A stretch of 32,287 bases of DNA, from NCBI GenBank assembly GCA_003458705.1, contig QRVH01000028.1, positions 1 through 32,287 on the forward strand, in the 5' to 3' direction. Source of the stretch: Eubacterium sp. AF22-9. GTDB taxonomy: Bacteria; Bacillota; Clostridia; Lachnospirales; Lachnospiraceae. This document shows positions 16,097-25,286 of this stretch, one piece after another (position 1 is the first letter of the stretch; every line of letters starts with the position of its first letter). Below the pieces are notes generated by a model that had not been told where the DNA came from, did no database searches, and saw only the letters and a program-made list of their open reading frames with translations. The position numbers and the translations under genes are program-made.

Positions 16097-17023
16097 TTAT
16101 CCAATAAGAAACATATTTCTTGCAAAATCCGAATCTGCCGCAATCTGTCTCTTCAACCCTTCTACATCTTCAAACTTCATCTCTGGTCTTATAAAATGTA
16201 TGAATTCAACATCAACCTTCTTGCCATACACATCCTTGTCAAAATCAAAAAGAAACGTCTCAACACTTATCTCCGGTGCATCACTTACTGTAGGCTTAGT
16301 TCCTAAGTTAGTAACCCCGTAGAATTTTTCACCATCAATAGTCGTCTGGGTAGCATATACTCCATTAGGTGGCAGGAGCTTATACTCCGTCGGATATATG
16401 TTAATAGTAGGGAAATCAAGCTTCCGTCCAAGCTGGTTTCCTATCGAAACCACGCCTGTAACATTAAACGGTCTGTTAAGAAGAACATTTACCGTTTCCA
16501 TATGTCCAACCTTTAATTCTTCTCTTATATATGTACTGCTGATTTCCTTATCCTGATATTTTTCCTTTTCAACAATAATAGTTGTAAAACCAAGTTCTTC
16601 TCCTGCTTCCACAAGCATTGCTGCATCACCTGCCCTGTCTTTTCCAAAACGGTAATCAGTACCTACAACAACATACTTTGCATGCAGCTTATCAATAAGA
16701 ATCCTGCATATAAAATCTTCAGGTTCCATATGCATGAATTCATCTGTAAACGGATATTCAATCTCAACATCTATGCCAAAGCCTTCACACAGTCTGCGTC
16801 TTTCACTGCTTGTAGATATAAAATGCTGATACTTCTGTGGACATATCGAAAGTGGCAGGCTGTCAAATGTAAACAAAACTGCAAGCAGATTCTCCTCATC
16901 TGCTTTCTGCCTTACAATCTCAATGAGCTTCTGATGTCCTGTATGAATTCCATCGAATTTTCCTAATGTAACTGCACTTTCCTTATTTAATTGAAAATCA
17001 TCTGTTCCATGAATATATTCCAA
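16097..17023 (-). CDS. ribF: Bifunctional riboflavin kinase / FAD synthetase
   Basis: It phosphorylates riboflavin to FMN and adenylates FMN to FAD. The 308-residue protein has the N-terminal nucleotidyltransferase domain with GKFDGIHTGHQKLI and later VVGTDYRFGKDRAGD and STYIREEL. A C-terminal flavokinase domain follows, with GVVSIGNQLGRKLDFPTINI and GVYATQT. The start codon is TTG at 17023: an in-frame TGA lies just upstream, no upstream ATG exists, and the family N-terminus begins at this point. AGGGG precedes at a rather long 11 bases. truB ends 16 bases upstream, so the genes are co-transcribed. Initiation may be weak. Confidence 0.94.
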   Translation of the reverse strand: MEYIHGTDDFQLNKESAVTLGKFDGIHTGHQKLIEIVRQKADEENLLAVLFTFDSLPLSICPQKYQHFISTSSERRRLCEGFGIDVEIEYPFTDEFMHMEPEDFICRILIDKLHAKYVVVGTDYRFGKDRAGDAAMLVEAGEELGFTTIIVEKEKYQDKEISSTYIREELKVGHMETVNVLLNRPFNVTGVVSIGNQLGRKLDFPTINIYPTEYKLLPPNGVYATQTTIDGEKFYGVTNLGTKPTVSDAPEISVETFLFDFDKDVYGKKVDVEFIHFIRPEMKFEDVEGLKRQIAADSDFARNMFLIG

Positions 17024-17039
17024 AGATGATCACGCCCCT

Positions 17040-17950
17040 TTACTTGTTGTCTTCGTAAAATATCTTAACCGGATAAAGCACTTCATCTTGAAATTCATAT
17101 ACACCGATAAAGCATTTATCAGAATCGTACACTCTGTATTTCTCATTATCACTGATTGCAGCATCTGCAGGTATCTGTTCTCTTGACAGCTTATTGCCAT
17201 TGTGAAGATACCGGCTGTATTCTTCTGCAAATGTTATCTCCTGATAATCACTGAATATCTTATCTATGCCAGTTATCCTGTCTTCTATTTCACCCTTTAA
17301 CACAAGAGCCGATATCTGGTTAAGTGTAAGTGTATCATCAAGCATGAATTCACCTACCCGCGTTCTTGTAAGTTTCATCATACATGCGCCACACCCAAGC
17401 TTCTTACCTATATCATCACATAATGACCTGATATAAGTTCCCTTTGAGCAGTCAACAGTAATAGTAACTGTTTTCTGTTTATCTGAAAGATTGATATCAT
17501 TCACCCTTAATGTATTAATATGGACAGTTCTTGGTTTTCTTTCAATCTCAATACCTTTTCTTGCAAGCTCATAAAGCTTCTGTCCATTATGCTTTAAAGC
17601 TGAATACATAGGCGGTATCTGTTCATACTCACCTATGAATTCATTACATGCTTTAAGGACATCCACTTCACTCACATTAACCTCTGACTGGGCAACAATT
17701 TTCCCTGATATATCAAGAGTATCTGTCGTTGTGCCAAGAAGCATTACAGCCTCATAAGTCTTTCCCCAGTCAGTTATAAGGTCACACAGCTTTGTAGCCT
17801 TACCGATACACACAGGAAGCACACCGACCGCATCAGGGTCAAGTGTACCTGTATGACCAATTTTTTTAGTTTTAGTATTCCCCGAAGCTTTGCTACTACA
17901 TCATGAGATGTAAATCCCTGCTCCTTATATACATTTAAAACACCATTCAT
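17040..17950 (-). CDS. truB: tRNA pseudouridine-55 synthase, apparent frameshift
   Basis: TruB makes pseudouridine 55 in the T loop of tRNAs. The corrected length is about 303 residues, normal for the family. The start at ATG 17950 overlaps the nrnA stop as ATGA and encodes [19 protein letters not shown]. The frame then fails in an A-rich stretch at 17861-17873 (A7 and A4 runs on the coding strand). One extra A restores [18 protein letters not shown], which carries the catalytic Asp of the TLDPDA motif. If the break were real, the remaining long frame would begin after the catalytic Asp and be inactive. The rest ([32 protein letters not shown]) is intact. Confidence 0.9.
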
Positions 17951-18903
17951 GCATTATCCTCATTATACTGCTGCTCAATCATTTCGCCAATCTTATTAAC
18001 GATACTGTGGACATTGCCCTTAGCAGAGAATCCTGCTGCCCTCACATGTCCTCCACCGCCAAAGCCAGCAGCGATTCTTGCAACATCAATCATTTTCTTT
18101 GAACGAAGACTTACTTTGTATTCGTCCTTATCTGTTTCATAAAGGAATATAGCCACTTCAACTCCGTCTGTTAAGCGTAACTGCTCAATAATTCCACCAA
18201 GTTCTTTGCCAGTGACACCATAGAAATTCATTTCTTCAATAGATACACTTGAAAATATACATCTGCCATCATAAAACAACACACTTTCAAGCAAAGCTCT
18301 TCCAAGAATCTGGTTCTGGATATAACTCTTCTTATAAAAGCTGTTATCGATAATGTCAGAATAATCAATTCCCATCTCCATCATCTTTCCGGCAATATCC
18401 ATTGTCCTTCTTGATGTACAGCTGTACTTAAACACACCTGTATCATGGATTATTCCTGTATATATGCACTCTGCAACATTTTTATCAACCTTATCCTCGT
18501 CAAATGTTGTATAGAGAACTTCACATGCCGAACTTGACTGTGGCTCTACACAATTAACATCAGCAAATGAATTATTGCTTATATGATGATCTATGCAGAT
18601 AGTCTTATCAGCATTTTCAAAGCAGCTCATAAACGGTTCAATCCTGTCCATTGAACTGCAGTCAAGTACTACGAATAAATCAAAATGCTTATCCTCAGCC
18701 TCATGCTTAATATCATTAATACCAGATAAATAATTAAATTCATCTGACGGCTTTTCAAGATAAACAGTAACCTGGCACTCAGGAAGATTCTTCCTGATAT
18801 AATTATATAAACCTAATGTTGAACCAACACAGTCACCATCAGGACGGATATGTCCTGTGATACCTATAACCTTTGCATGTCCGATTTCTTCAATAATATT
18901 CAT
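17947..18903 (-). CDS. nrnA: DHH/DHHA1 phosphoesterase, NrnA-like oligoribonuclease / pAp phosphatase
   Basis: NrnA-type enzymes remove short oligoribonucleotides and dephosphorylate pAp. The 318-residue protein has the DHH motifs in order: [11 protein letters not shown] near residue 18, VVLDCSS, the signature CIDHHISN, and [11 protein letters not shown]. It ends with the DHHA1 glycine-rich motif [21 protein letters not shown] precedes the ATG. It sits between rbfA (11 bases upstream) and truB (4-base overlap), the usual Firmicute order. Some related proteins also cleave c-di-nucleotide products; specificity is not decided by sequence. Confidence 0.92.
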   Translation of the reverse strand: MNIIEEIGHAKVIGITGHIRPDGDCVGSTLGLYNYIRKNLPECQVTVYLEKPSDEFNYLSGINDIKHEAEDKHFDLFVVLDCSSMDRIEPFMSCFENADKTICIDHHISNNSFADVNCVEPQSSSACEVLYTTFDEDKVDKNVAECIYTGIIHDTGVFKYSCTSRRTMDIAGKMMEMGIDYSDIIDNSFYKKSYIQNQILGRALLESVLFYDGRCIFSSVSIEEMNFYGVTGKELGGIIEQLRLTDGVEVAIFLYETDKDEYKVSLRSKKMIDVARIAAGFGGGGHVRAAGFSAKGNVHSIVNKIGEMIEQQYNEDNA

Positions 18904-18914
18904 GACTAACCTCT

Positions 18915-19307
18915 TTATTCTGTCTCGTCTTCAACCTCAACGTGCATCTTATTATCATGTTCTGTAACTTCATCAATAAGCTTAGACATATTAATACCAT
19001 ACTCAATTGACTGATCAAGAATGAATCTTATTTCAGGAGTATTTCTTAAATTGACAGTTCTTGCAAGCTGTCTTCTTATATATCCTTCTGCACTCTTAAG
19101 ACCTGTAATCGTATCCTTCTGTGACTTTTCATCACCAAGAACACTTATATATGCCTTACATGTCTTAAGGTCAGGAGCGACCTCAACCGCTACAACCGAA
19201 GTCATAGGGTTGATTCTAGGGTCTTTAATCTCACCTCTGATTATATTACTTAATTCTTTCAATACCTCGCCGTTAATACGGGTATTCTTTACACTATTTT
19301 TACGCAT
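18915..19307 (-). CDS. rbfA: Ribosome-binding factor A
   Basis: RbfA binds the free 30S subunit during late 16S rRNA maturation and helps cold adaptation. The 130-residue protein has the KH-like fold with the family blocks NTRINGEVLKELSNIIRGE, KDPRINPMTSVVAVEVAPD and a C-terminal VNLRNTPEIRFILDQSIEYG. GGAG precedes the ATG. It sits directly after infB, as in most bacteria. Confidence 0.96.
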   Translation of the reverse strand: MRKNSVKNTRINGEVLKELSNIIRGEIKDPRINPMTSVVAVEVAPDLKTCKAYISVLGDEKSQKDTITGLKSAEGYIRRQLARTVNLRNTPEIRFILDQSIEYGINMSKLIDEVTEHDNKMHVEVEDETE

Positions 19308-19332
19308 ATATTCTCCAAATAAAAACTAAATC

Positions 19333-22133
19333 CTATCTTGGCACTTCAACCATGATATGTGCTTCAATCATATCCTCTGGCTGGATATCATTGAACTTTT
19401 CAAATACCATACCACACTCAGTACCTGCCTTGATTTCCTTAACCTCATCCTTGAAGTGCTTAAGAGATGCGATAGGTCCTTCATAAACCTTCTCACTTCC
19501 TCTTGTTATACGGACAACAGAATCTCTTGTAATTCTTCCCTCTTCAACGATACAGCCGGCAATATTACCAACTCCTGAAGCCTTGAATATCTGCATGATT
19601 CTTGCATGACCGATAATCTTTTCTTCATAGATAGGCTCAAGCATACCCTTAAGGGCTGCCTCAACATCTTCAATAGCATTGTAGATAACGCTGTAAAGTC
19701 TTAAATCTACCTTTTCTCTCTCTGCAACAATTCTTGCCTGATTATCAGGCTTAACGTTAAATGCAATGATGATAGCATTAGAAGCTGATGCAAGTACTAC
19801 ATCGGATTCATTAACATTACCAACACCACCATGAATTACCTTAACAACAACCTCTTCATTAGAAAGTCTTACAAGACTTGACTTAACAGCCTCAACAGAA
19901 CCCTGTACATCAGCCTTGATGATAATATTAAGTTCCTTCATATTACCAGCCTGGATCTGTTCAAAGAGTGCATCAAGAGATACCTTATGCTTAGTATCAT
20001 CAAGAAGCTTCTTTCTTCCCTCGCTGATAAATGTCTCTGCTATACTTCTTGCTTCCTTCTCTGAATCAGCAGCCATAATGATTTCACCTGCATTAGGAAC
20101 ATCATTAAGACCAAGAATCTCAACCGGAGTAGATGGTCCGGCAACCTTTACTCTGTTACCCTTATCATCAATCATGGCTCTTATCTTACCATAGCAAGAA
20201 CCTGCTGATACAGCATCTCCTACATGAAGAGTACCCTTCTGTACAAGGATAGATGCTACAGGACCACGTCCCTTATCAAGCTCAGCCTCAATAACAATAC
20301 CTCTTGCCTTTCTGTCAGGGTTAGCCTTAAGTTCATTAACCTCTGCTGTAAGAAGAATCATATCAAGAAGCTCATCAATACCCTGCTTAGTATGTGCTGA
20401 TACTGGAACAAATGTAGTAGAACCGCCCCAGTCTTCTGCAATAAGACCATACTCAGTAAGCTCCTGCTTAACCTTCTCGATATTAGCATTAGGCTTATCA
20501 ATCTTATTGACAGCAACAATAATCTCAACACCTGCTGCCTTTGCATGGTTAATAGCCTCAATTGTCTGTGGCATTACACCATCATCTGCAGCTACAACAA
20601 GAATAGCAATATCTGTAGCCTGAGCACCACGCATTCTCATAGCTGTAAATGCTTCATGACCCGGAGTATCAAGGAATGTAATAAGATTACCATTTACATT
20701 TACCTGGTAAGCACCTATCTTCTGTGTGATTCCGCCTGACTCCTTAGCTGTCACATGAGTTTCTCTGATTGCATCAAGTAATGAAGTCTTACCATGATCA
20801 ACGTGTCCCATAACGCAGACAACTGGTGGTCTTGGAACAAGCTTATCCTCTGGTTCTTCATCTTCCTTAAGAAGTTCTGCAATAACATCAACCTTCTCTT
20901 CATGCTCACATATGCAGTTGAACTCGAGAGCAATCTCTTCTGCTGCATCGTAATCTATCTCTTCGTTAATAGTAACAACCTTACCCTGTAAGAACAGCTT
21001 CTTAACAAGTGCTGCAGGAGCTACCTTCATCTTATCTGCAAGTTCCTTGATAGTAAGAGTATCTGGAAGAACAAGCTGCTTGATTGTCTCTTCTTCCTTT
21101 TCCTTCTTCTCAGGCTTTGTCATAGGCTTCTTATCAAATCTGCTGTTAGCAAACTTAAGATTTTCCTTAGCCTCATTATCTCTCTTTCTGTCATTCTTCT
21201 TGCTGTCTATTCTTGAATCATGTCTTCTTGAATCTGGCTTAGCTGAAAAATCAAACTCTTCCTTAGGTGCAGAATCTCTTCTATCATTATTTCTTCTCTG
21301 ACCTCCGTTAAATCCTCCACGGTTCTGGTCATTATCCTTTCTGAAGCCACCATTTCCAGACTGTCCGTTTCTGTCATTTCTGAAACCGCCGTTATTGTTT
21401 CGGTCATTGTTTCTATAACCGCCATTATTATCACGATTACCATAACCACCATTGTTGTTACGGTCATTATTTCTGTAACCGCCATTATTGTTTCGGTCGT
21501 TATTTCTGTAACCGCCGTTGTTATCACGGCCGCCATTACCTCGGTCATTGTTTCTGTAGCCACCGTTGTTGTTACGGTCGTTATTTCTGTAACCGCCATT
21601 GTTATCACGGCTGCCATTATTACGGTCATTATTTCTATATCCACCATTGTTACGGTCATTGTTTCTGTAACCGCCATTATTATCACGGTTGCCATAGCCG
21701 CCATTACCACGGTCATTATTTCTGTAACCACCGTTGTTATCACGCTGTCCGTCTCTGTTATTATTGTTATCTCTTCTAGGATTCTTATCCTTGAACTGTT
21801 CTGTGGGAAATATACCTGTGAGATATGCTTCTTATCATCAGCATTGCCAGACTTATTCTGTGTTCCCTGCTGTGGCTGCTTTGGAGCCTGATTCTGCTGT
21901 CTGTTATCCCTGTTATCATTCTTTACAGGCTGTGACTGCTTTGCTGGCTGTGCTGCCGGCTTATTCTCTGCCTTAGGTGCAGGAGCAAACTTCTTTCTCA
22001 CACTTGAAATTTCTGCATCTGTAAGTCCGCTTACAGACTTATAAGTCTTCTCGCTGTTGCTAAGCATATCAGTAATATCCTTAGATGTTATATTTAATTC
22101 TTTTGCCAATTCATGTACTCTCATATTTGCCAT
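19333..22133 (-). CDS. infB: Translation initiation factor IF-2 with long Asn/Gly/Arg repeat region, apparent frameshift
   Basis: IF-2 is the GTPase that brings initiator tRNA to the 30S subunit. The corrected length is about 933 residues. An N-terminal IF2_N subdomain (RVHELAKELNITSKDI) is followed by a disordered region, a second IF2_N copy (PDTLTIKELADKMKV), and the G domain (GHVDHGKT near residue 442, DTPGHEAF, NKID). Domains II to IV follow, ending at VEVPR. The disordered part contains eight GYRNNDR units between 21780 and 21360. The frame starting at 22133 breaks near 21810 after SQVYFP; one added base gives EQFKDKNPRRD and leads into the repeat and G-domain frame. An in-frame internal ATG at 21123 could give a shorter isoform. 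It follows the L7Ae-like gene and precedes rbfA. Confidence 0.93.
21360..21780 (-). repeat. Coding repeats for GYRNNDR units in IF-2
   Basis: In the corrected infB frame eight GYRNNDR units alternate with NNNG, GNGG and NRDNN linkers. Related GFRNDR and GFRKDN units follow. Codons for the same residue vary between units (AAT/AAC, GGT/GGC, CGT/CGA), so these are old repeats kept at protein level rather than a fresh DNA expansion. Confidence 0.85.
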
Positions 22134-22164
22134 TTAACCTCTTTTCCAAATAACAGCACTGCTG

Positions 22165-22485
22165 TTATTCTAAACCCTGTTCAAAATATTTTTCTATGGT
22201 TTTTGCGAATCCTTCATCAAGGACTGCTAATGATGCGCGGAACTCTTTTCCTATCGCGTGGCCAATGCTTACCTTGTCACTGAAAAAATGTATTGGAACC
22301 TTGTAATAAGTACACATATTCGTAAACATTTTCTTAGTGTTATCTGAAGAATCATCTGCAACAATAACTGTGAATGCCTTTCCAGTCTTAACAGCTTTCT
22401 CTGTCGAAAACTCTCCGCTTGCAACCTTTCCGGCTTTCTGCGCCAGTCCAATCATATTAAGGATTTTCTGTTTATTTCCCAACAT
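22165..22485 (-). CDS. L7Ae-like ribosomal/RNA-binding protein (YlxQ)
   Basis: It is a small RNA-binding protein of the L7Ae/L30e/S12e/Gadd45 fold, which binds kink-turn RNA in related proteins. The 106 residues show the family opening LNMIGLAQKAGKVASGEFSTEKAV and the strand VIVADDSSDNTKKMF. Its start overlaps the end of rnpM by 14 bases, so the two are coupled. It lies between rnpM and infB as in Bacillus, where this gene is ylxQ. Confidence 0.9.
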   Translation of the reverse strand: MLGNKQKILNMIGLAQKAGKVASGEFSTEKAVKTGKAFTVIVADDSSDNTKKMFTNMCTYYKVPIHFFSDKVSIGHAIGKEFRASLAVLDEGFAKTIEKYFEQGLE

Positions 22486-22747
22486 TATTCAGCTCCTTTG
22501 CTAACTCATCATAGATACCCGGATCTACTGCCATCTTAAACGACCTTTCAAGCCCCTTATTCTTAAAGGCTTTTGCAAGGCATTCCTCACTGGCGCATAT
22601 ATAAGCCCCTCTGCCATTCTTCCTGCCTGTAGTATCTATAACGATTGATTCGTCCTGTGTCTTCAGAATACGGATTAAATCTTTCTTATCCTTCATCTGA
22701 CCGCAGCCAATACACTGTCTTTGTGGAATCTTCTTTACTGTAGCCAC
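22472..22747 (-). CDS. rnpM: YlxR/RnpM family RNA-binding protein
   Basis: The 91-residue protein is the YlxR (DUF448) family, whose Bacillus member is reported to bind RNase P RNA and modulate its activity. It has the signature PQRQCIGCGQMKDKKDLIRI and the second block GRKNGRGAYICASEECLAKA. It lies directly after nusA with 19 bases between, and overlaps the L7Ae-like gene. RnpM naming follows the Bacillus work; activity here is inferred. Confidence 0.9.
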   Translation of the reverse strand: MATVKKIPQRQCIGCGQMKDKKDLIRILKTQDESIVIDTTGRKNGRGAYICASEECLAKAFKNKGLERSFKMAVDPGIYDELAKELNNVGK

Positions 22748-22766
22748 TATGCATCACTCCTAATAA

Positions 22767-23912
22767 TTATTCTTCATCAAGGCTTATTTCAGATGGTTCA
22801 ACATACTCTTCGTCTAAATTCTCTTCTTCTGTATGTTCTTCAGGTTCAGCCTCACTCTTAATATCAATTCCATATCCTGTAAGCTTTGCAGCAAGTCTTA
22901 CATTCTGTCCCTGCTTACCGATTGCTAATGAAAGCTGCTGTTCAGAAACAACAATCTTAGCCTTCTTCTCTTCATCATCAGCTACTGCTGAAACAACCTT
23001 TGCAGGGCTTAATGCATTAACAATAAGCTGTGCTGAATTACTGTCCCACTCAATGATATCAATCTGCTCATTGCCAAGTTCATTAACAATAGCCTTAACT
23101 CTTGCGCCGTTAATACCAACACATGCACCTACTGGATCAACATTTGCAACATTAGCTCTAACTGCCATCTTTGTTCTTGATCCGGCTTCTCTTGCAATGC
23201 CCATGATTTCAACAACACCATCTTTAATCTCTGTAACTTCTTCTTCAAAAAGCTTCTTAACAAGCTCCTGTGACTTTCTTGAAACTCTTACAACAGGACC
23301 ACCCTTTTCTCTGTTAATTACATCAACAACATATAACTTGATTCTGTCGCCCGGCTTGAACTCTCTGTCCTTAAACTTATCATCAGCCTTAAGTACTGTC
23401 TGGAGTCTTCCAAGATCGATTGTAAGGTCACCGTTATCAGCAACTCTCTGTACAATACCTGTAATAAGCTCCTTCTCCTTAGAGTGGTACTCATTGTAAA
23501 GTGCATTCTTTTCCTGCTCTCTTATAGTCTGTACAATAGTATTCTTTGCATTCTTGGCTGCCTTTCTTGAGAACTCCTCAGACTTAACTTCAACTGTGAT
23601 AACATCACCAAGCTGGCAGTCAGGCTTAATCTTTCTTGCATCCTCTAATGATATATCTGTACCTGAAACATATTTTTCTTTCTTATTCTCTCTGTTCTCA
23701 GGAACAATAACTTCCTCAACAACAGTTCTGTCAGAATAAATGTGGAAATCACCTGTTCTTCTGTCTAACTCAACGCGTCCGTTGTCAGCCTTATCAAATT
23801 CAGCCTTGTACTCATCCATAAGAGATTTCTCGATAGCTGCAAACATAATCTCTTTATCGATTCCATTCTCCTTCTCAAGAGCATCAAGTGCCATAATTAA
23901 TTCCTTATTCAT
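22767..23912 (-). CDS. nusA: Transcription termination/antitermination factor NusA
   Basis: NusA binds RNA polymerase and nascent RNA and affects pausing, termination and antitermination. The 381-residue protein has the N-terminal polymerase-binding domain (MNKELIMALDALEKENGIDKE). An S1 domain (about 133-200, LITGIVQRVADNGDLTIDLG) and two KH domains follow (ARVKAIVNELGNEQIDI; then AIGKQGQNVRLAAKLTGYGIDI). It ends in a short acidic tail, as in Gram-positive NusA. It lies 26 bases after rimP. Confidence 0.96.
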   Translation of the reverse strand: MNKELIMALDALEKENGIDKEIMFAAIEKSLMDEYKAEFDKADNGRVELDRRTGDFHIYSDRTVVEEVIVPENRENKKEKYVSGTDISLEDARKIKPDCQLGDVITVEVKSEEFSRKAAKNAKNTIVQTIREQEKNALYNEYHSKEKELITGIVQRVADNGDLTIDLGRLQTVLKADDKFKDREFKPGDRIKLYVVDVINREKGGPVVRVSRKSQELVKKLFEEEVTEIKDGVVEIMGIAREAGSRTKMAVRANVANVDPVGACVGINGARVKAIVNELGNEQIDIIEWDSNSAQLIVNALSPAKVVSAVADDEEKKAKIVVSEQQLSLAIGKQGQNVRLAAKLTGYGIDIKSEAEPEEHTEEENLDEEYVEPSEISLDEE

Positions 23913-23938
23913 TGCTTTTAATTTCCTCCAAAAATATA

Positions 23939-24409
23939 TTATACTTCATCTACAAATGCCCATCTGATCATAGCCAGATTACTTCTGTCAAATGTTTTAG
24001 TTACATCATCAATACTGATTGTTACCGTATCTTTATCATATTCCTTAAGAACCCCGGAATATTCCTTAGATTTATCAACAGGACTGAATAATTTAATCTC
24101 AATCATTCTGCCGATACTCTTTTCATAATCCTTCTCTTTCTTAAGAGGTCTTGTAAGACCCGGAGAACTCACCTCAAAAATATACTGGTCATCAATGTAA
24201 TTCTCCCTGTCCAGTATCTCATTGAAAGCCCTGCTCACATTCTGACAGTCATCAATAGTAACTCCGCCTTCTTTGTCAATGTAGACACGCAGATACCAGT
24301 CACTGCCTTCCTTCACGTAGTCAACATCAAAAAGTTCCACGCCGTTAGCTTCAACAACCGGCTGTATAAGCTGTGCTGTCTTAGCTTCATAGCTTTCTCT
24401 TTTTCCCAT
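23939..24409 (-). CDS. rimP: Ribosome maturation factor RimP
   Basis: RimP helps assemble the 30S subunit, around S5 and S12 binding. The 156-residue protein has the family features: an N-terminal alpha/beta domain with LFDVDYVKEGSDWYLRVYID, then DDCQNVSRAFNEILD, and the turn YIFEVSSPGLTRPLKKEKDY. A C-terminal SH3-like domain follows. It is the first protein gene of the nusA operon and lies 92 bases after tRNA-Glu. Confidence 0.95.
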   Translation of the reverse strand: MGKRESYEAKTAQLIQPVVEANGVELFDVDYVKEGSDWYLRVYIDKEGGVTIDDCQNVSRAFNEILDRENYIDDQYIFEVSSPGLTRPLKKEKDYEKSIGRMIEIKLFSPVDKSKEYSGVLKEYDKDTVTISIDDVTKTFDRSNLAMIRWAFVDEV

Positions 24410-24457
24410 GCAGTACTCACCCTTTCTAAAAATATTCAGTTTTCTTATATATGAACG

Positions 24458-24485
24458 AAAGAGTGGACATCTCTGCCCACTCTTT
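24458..24485 (-). terminator. Hairpin between tRNA-Glu and rimP
   Basis: AAAGAGTGG and CCACTCTTT form a 9-bp stem with a 10-base loop, 15 bases after the tRNA. Only three U follow, so it looks like a leaky terminator or tRNA processing signal and may allow read-through into rimP-nusA. Confidence 0.55.
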
Positions 24486-24500
24486 CTGTATCACATATAG

Positions 24501-24572
24501 TAGCTTGTAGGGGAATCGAACCCCTGATTCCGCCGTGAGAGGGCGGCGTCTTAGCCTCTTGACCAACAAGCC
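24501..24572 (-). tRNA. tRNA-Glu (CTC)
   Basis: The minus strand folds as a tRNA. The acceptor stem pairs GGCTTGT with ACAAGCT (first pair G-U), with discriminator A. The anticodon stem pairs CCGCC with GGCGG around loop CTCTCAC, giving anticodon CTC (24537-24539). The T arm carries GGTTCGATTCCCC. The body closely resembles Firmicute tRNA-Glu. No CCA is encoded. Confidence 0.95.
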
Positions 24573-24616
24573 ATAACCTGTGTTGTCTTGCAGTTGTGTA
24601 CCGCAGCAACAATGAT

Positions 24617-24645
24617 ATCTTAACTCAATTATCAGAATCCGTCAA
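24617..24645 (-). promoter_or_regulatory. Sigma-A promoter of tRNA-Glu and probably rimP-nusA
   Basis: -35 TTGACG (24640-24645) and -10 TAAGAT (24617-24622) are spaced by 17 bases on the minus strand, placing transcription start near 24610, about 38 bases before the tRNA. Confidence 0.75.
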
Positions 24646-24739
24646 GCACTTTTTTGAAATTTTTCCAAAAATTTTCAAAAAATATTTCAAAGCCTTCAAA
24701 AAAGCGCTTAAATACTGGATTCCCAGCCAATCAATAATC

Positions 24740-25216
24740 TTATGCAAAACTAAAGATTGCTGTAAATACTCCCGCACTTGCGATTCCCATAATCACTCCT
24801 GCAAGTAAAACTCCTAACAAAACTGCTATTACACTCTTCTTAAATCCCATATCAAGAAAACTTGCTGCAAGTGTTCCCGTCCATGCACCTGTTCCCGGAA
24901 GCGGAATTCCAACAAAAAGTAATAATGCTACAAAAAGACCTCTTCCAGCCTTCTCCTTAAGCTTCTCTCCACCCTTGTGTCCTTTTTCAATACAGAAAGT
25001 AAAGAACTTTCCAATATATTTCTTATCCTTTCCCCACTCAAGAACCTTTCTTGCAAAAAGGTAAATAACCGGTACAGGAAGCATATTACCTATTACGCAC
25101 ACAATATATGACTGTAACAATGGTAACTGGAATCCCTGTGATACAGGAATTGCACCTCTAAGCTCAATAAGTGGAACCATAGAAATAAGAAAAATATACA
25201 AATACTTTTTTAACAT
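24740..25216 (-). CDS. Small multidrug export family membrane protein (COG2426-like)
   Basis: It is a small integral membrane protein of the Sm_multidrug_ex family; the family name is historic and transport is not well shown. The 158-residue protein opens with a hydrophobic segment leading to the signature SMVPLIELRGAIPVSQGF. A second helix (SYIVCVIGNMLPVPVIYLFA) follows, then a charged cytoplasmic stretch rich in Lys and Gly. GIPLPGTGAWTG and two closely spaced C-terminal helices complete it. AGGAG precedes the ATG. It is the last gene of a leftward run below ung. No substrate can be named. Confidence 0.85.
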   Translation of the reverse strand: MLKKYLYIFLISMVPLIELRGAIPVSQGFQLPLLQSYIVCVIGNMLPVPVIYLFARKVLEWGKDKKYIGKFFTFCIEKGHKGGEKLKEKAGRGLFVALLLFVGIPLPGTGAWTGTLAASFLDMGFKKSVIAVLLGVLLAGVIMGIASAGVFTAIFSFA

Positions 25217-25286
25217 ACTATCTCCTATTTAATTTAATAATAAACAGAATTGATAATACATAATATTTGTAAAAAAATCAAGTATA

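Noticed and set aside
21207-21780. Thr/Met/Val-rich repeat protein read in the continued first infB frame
   Set aside because: This is infB DNA read out of frame after the missing base; the other frame gives the Asn/Gly/Arg linker leading straight into the IF-2 G domain.
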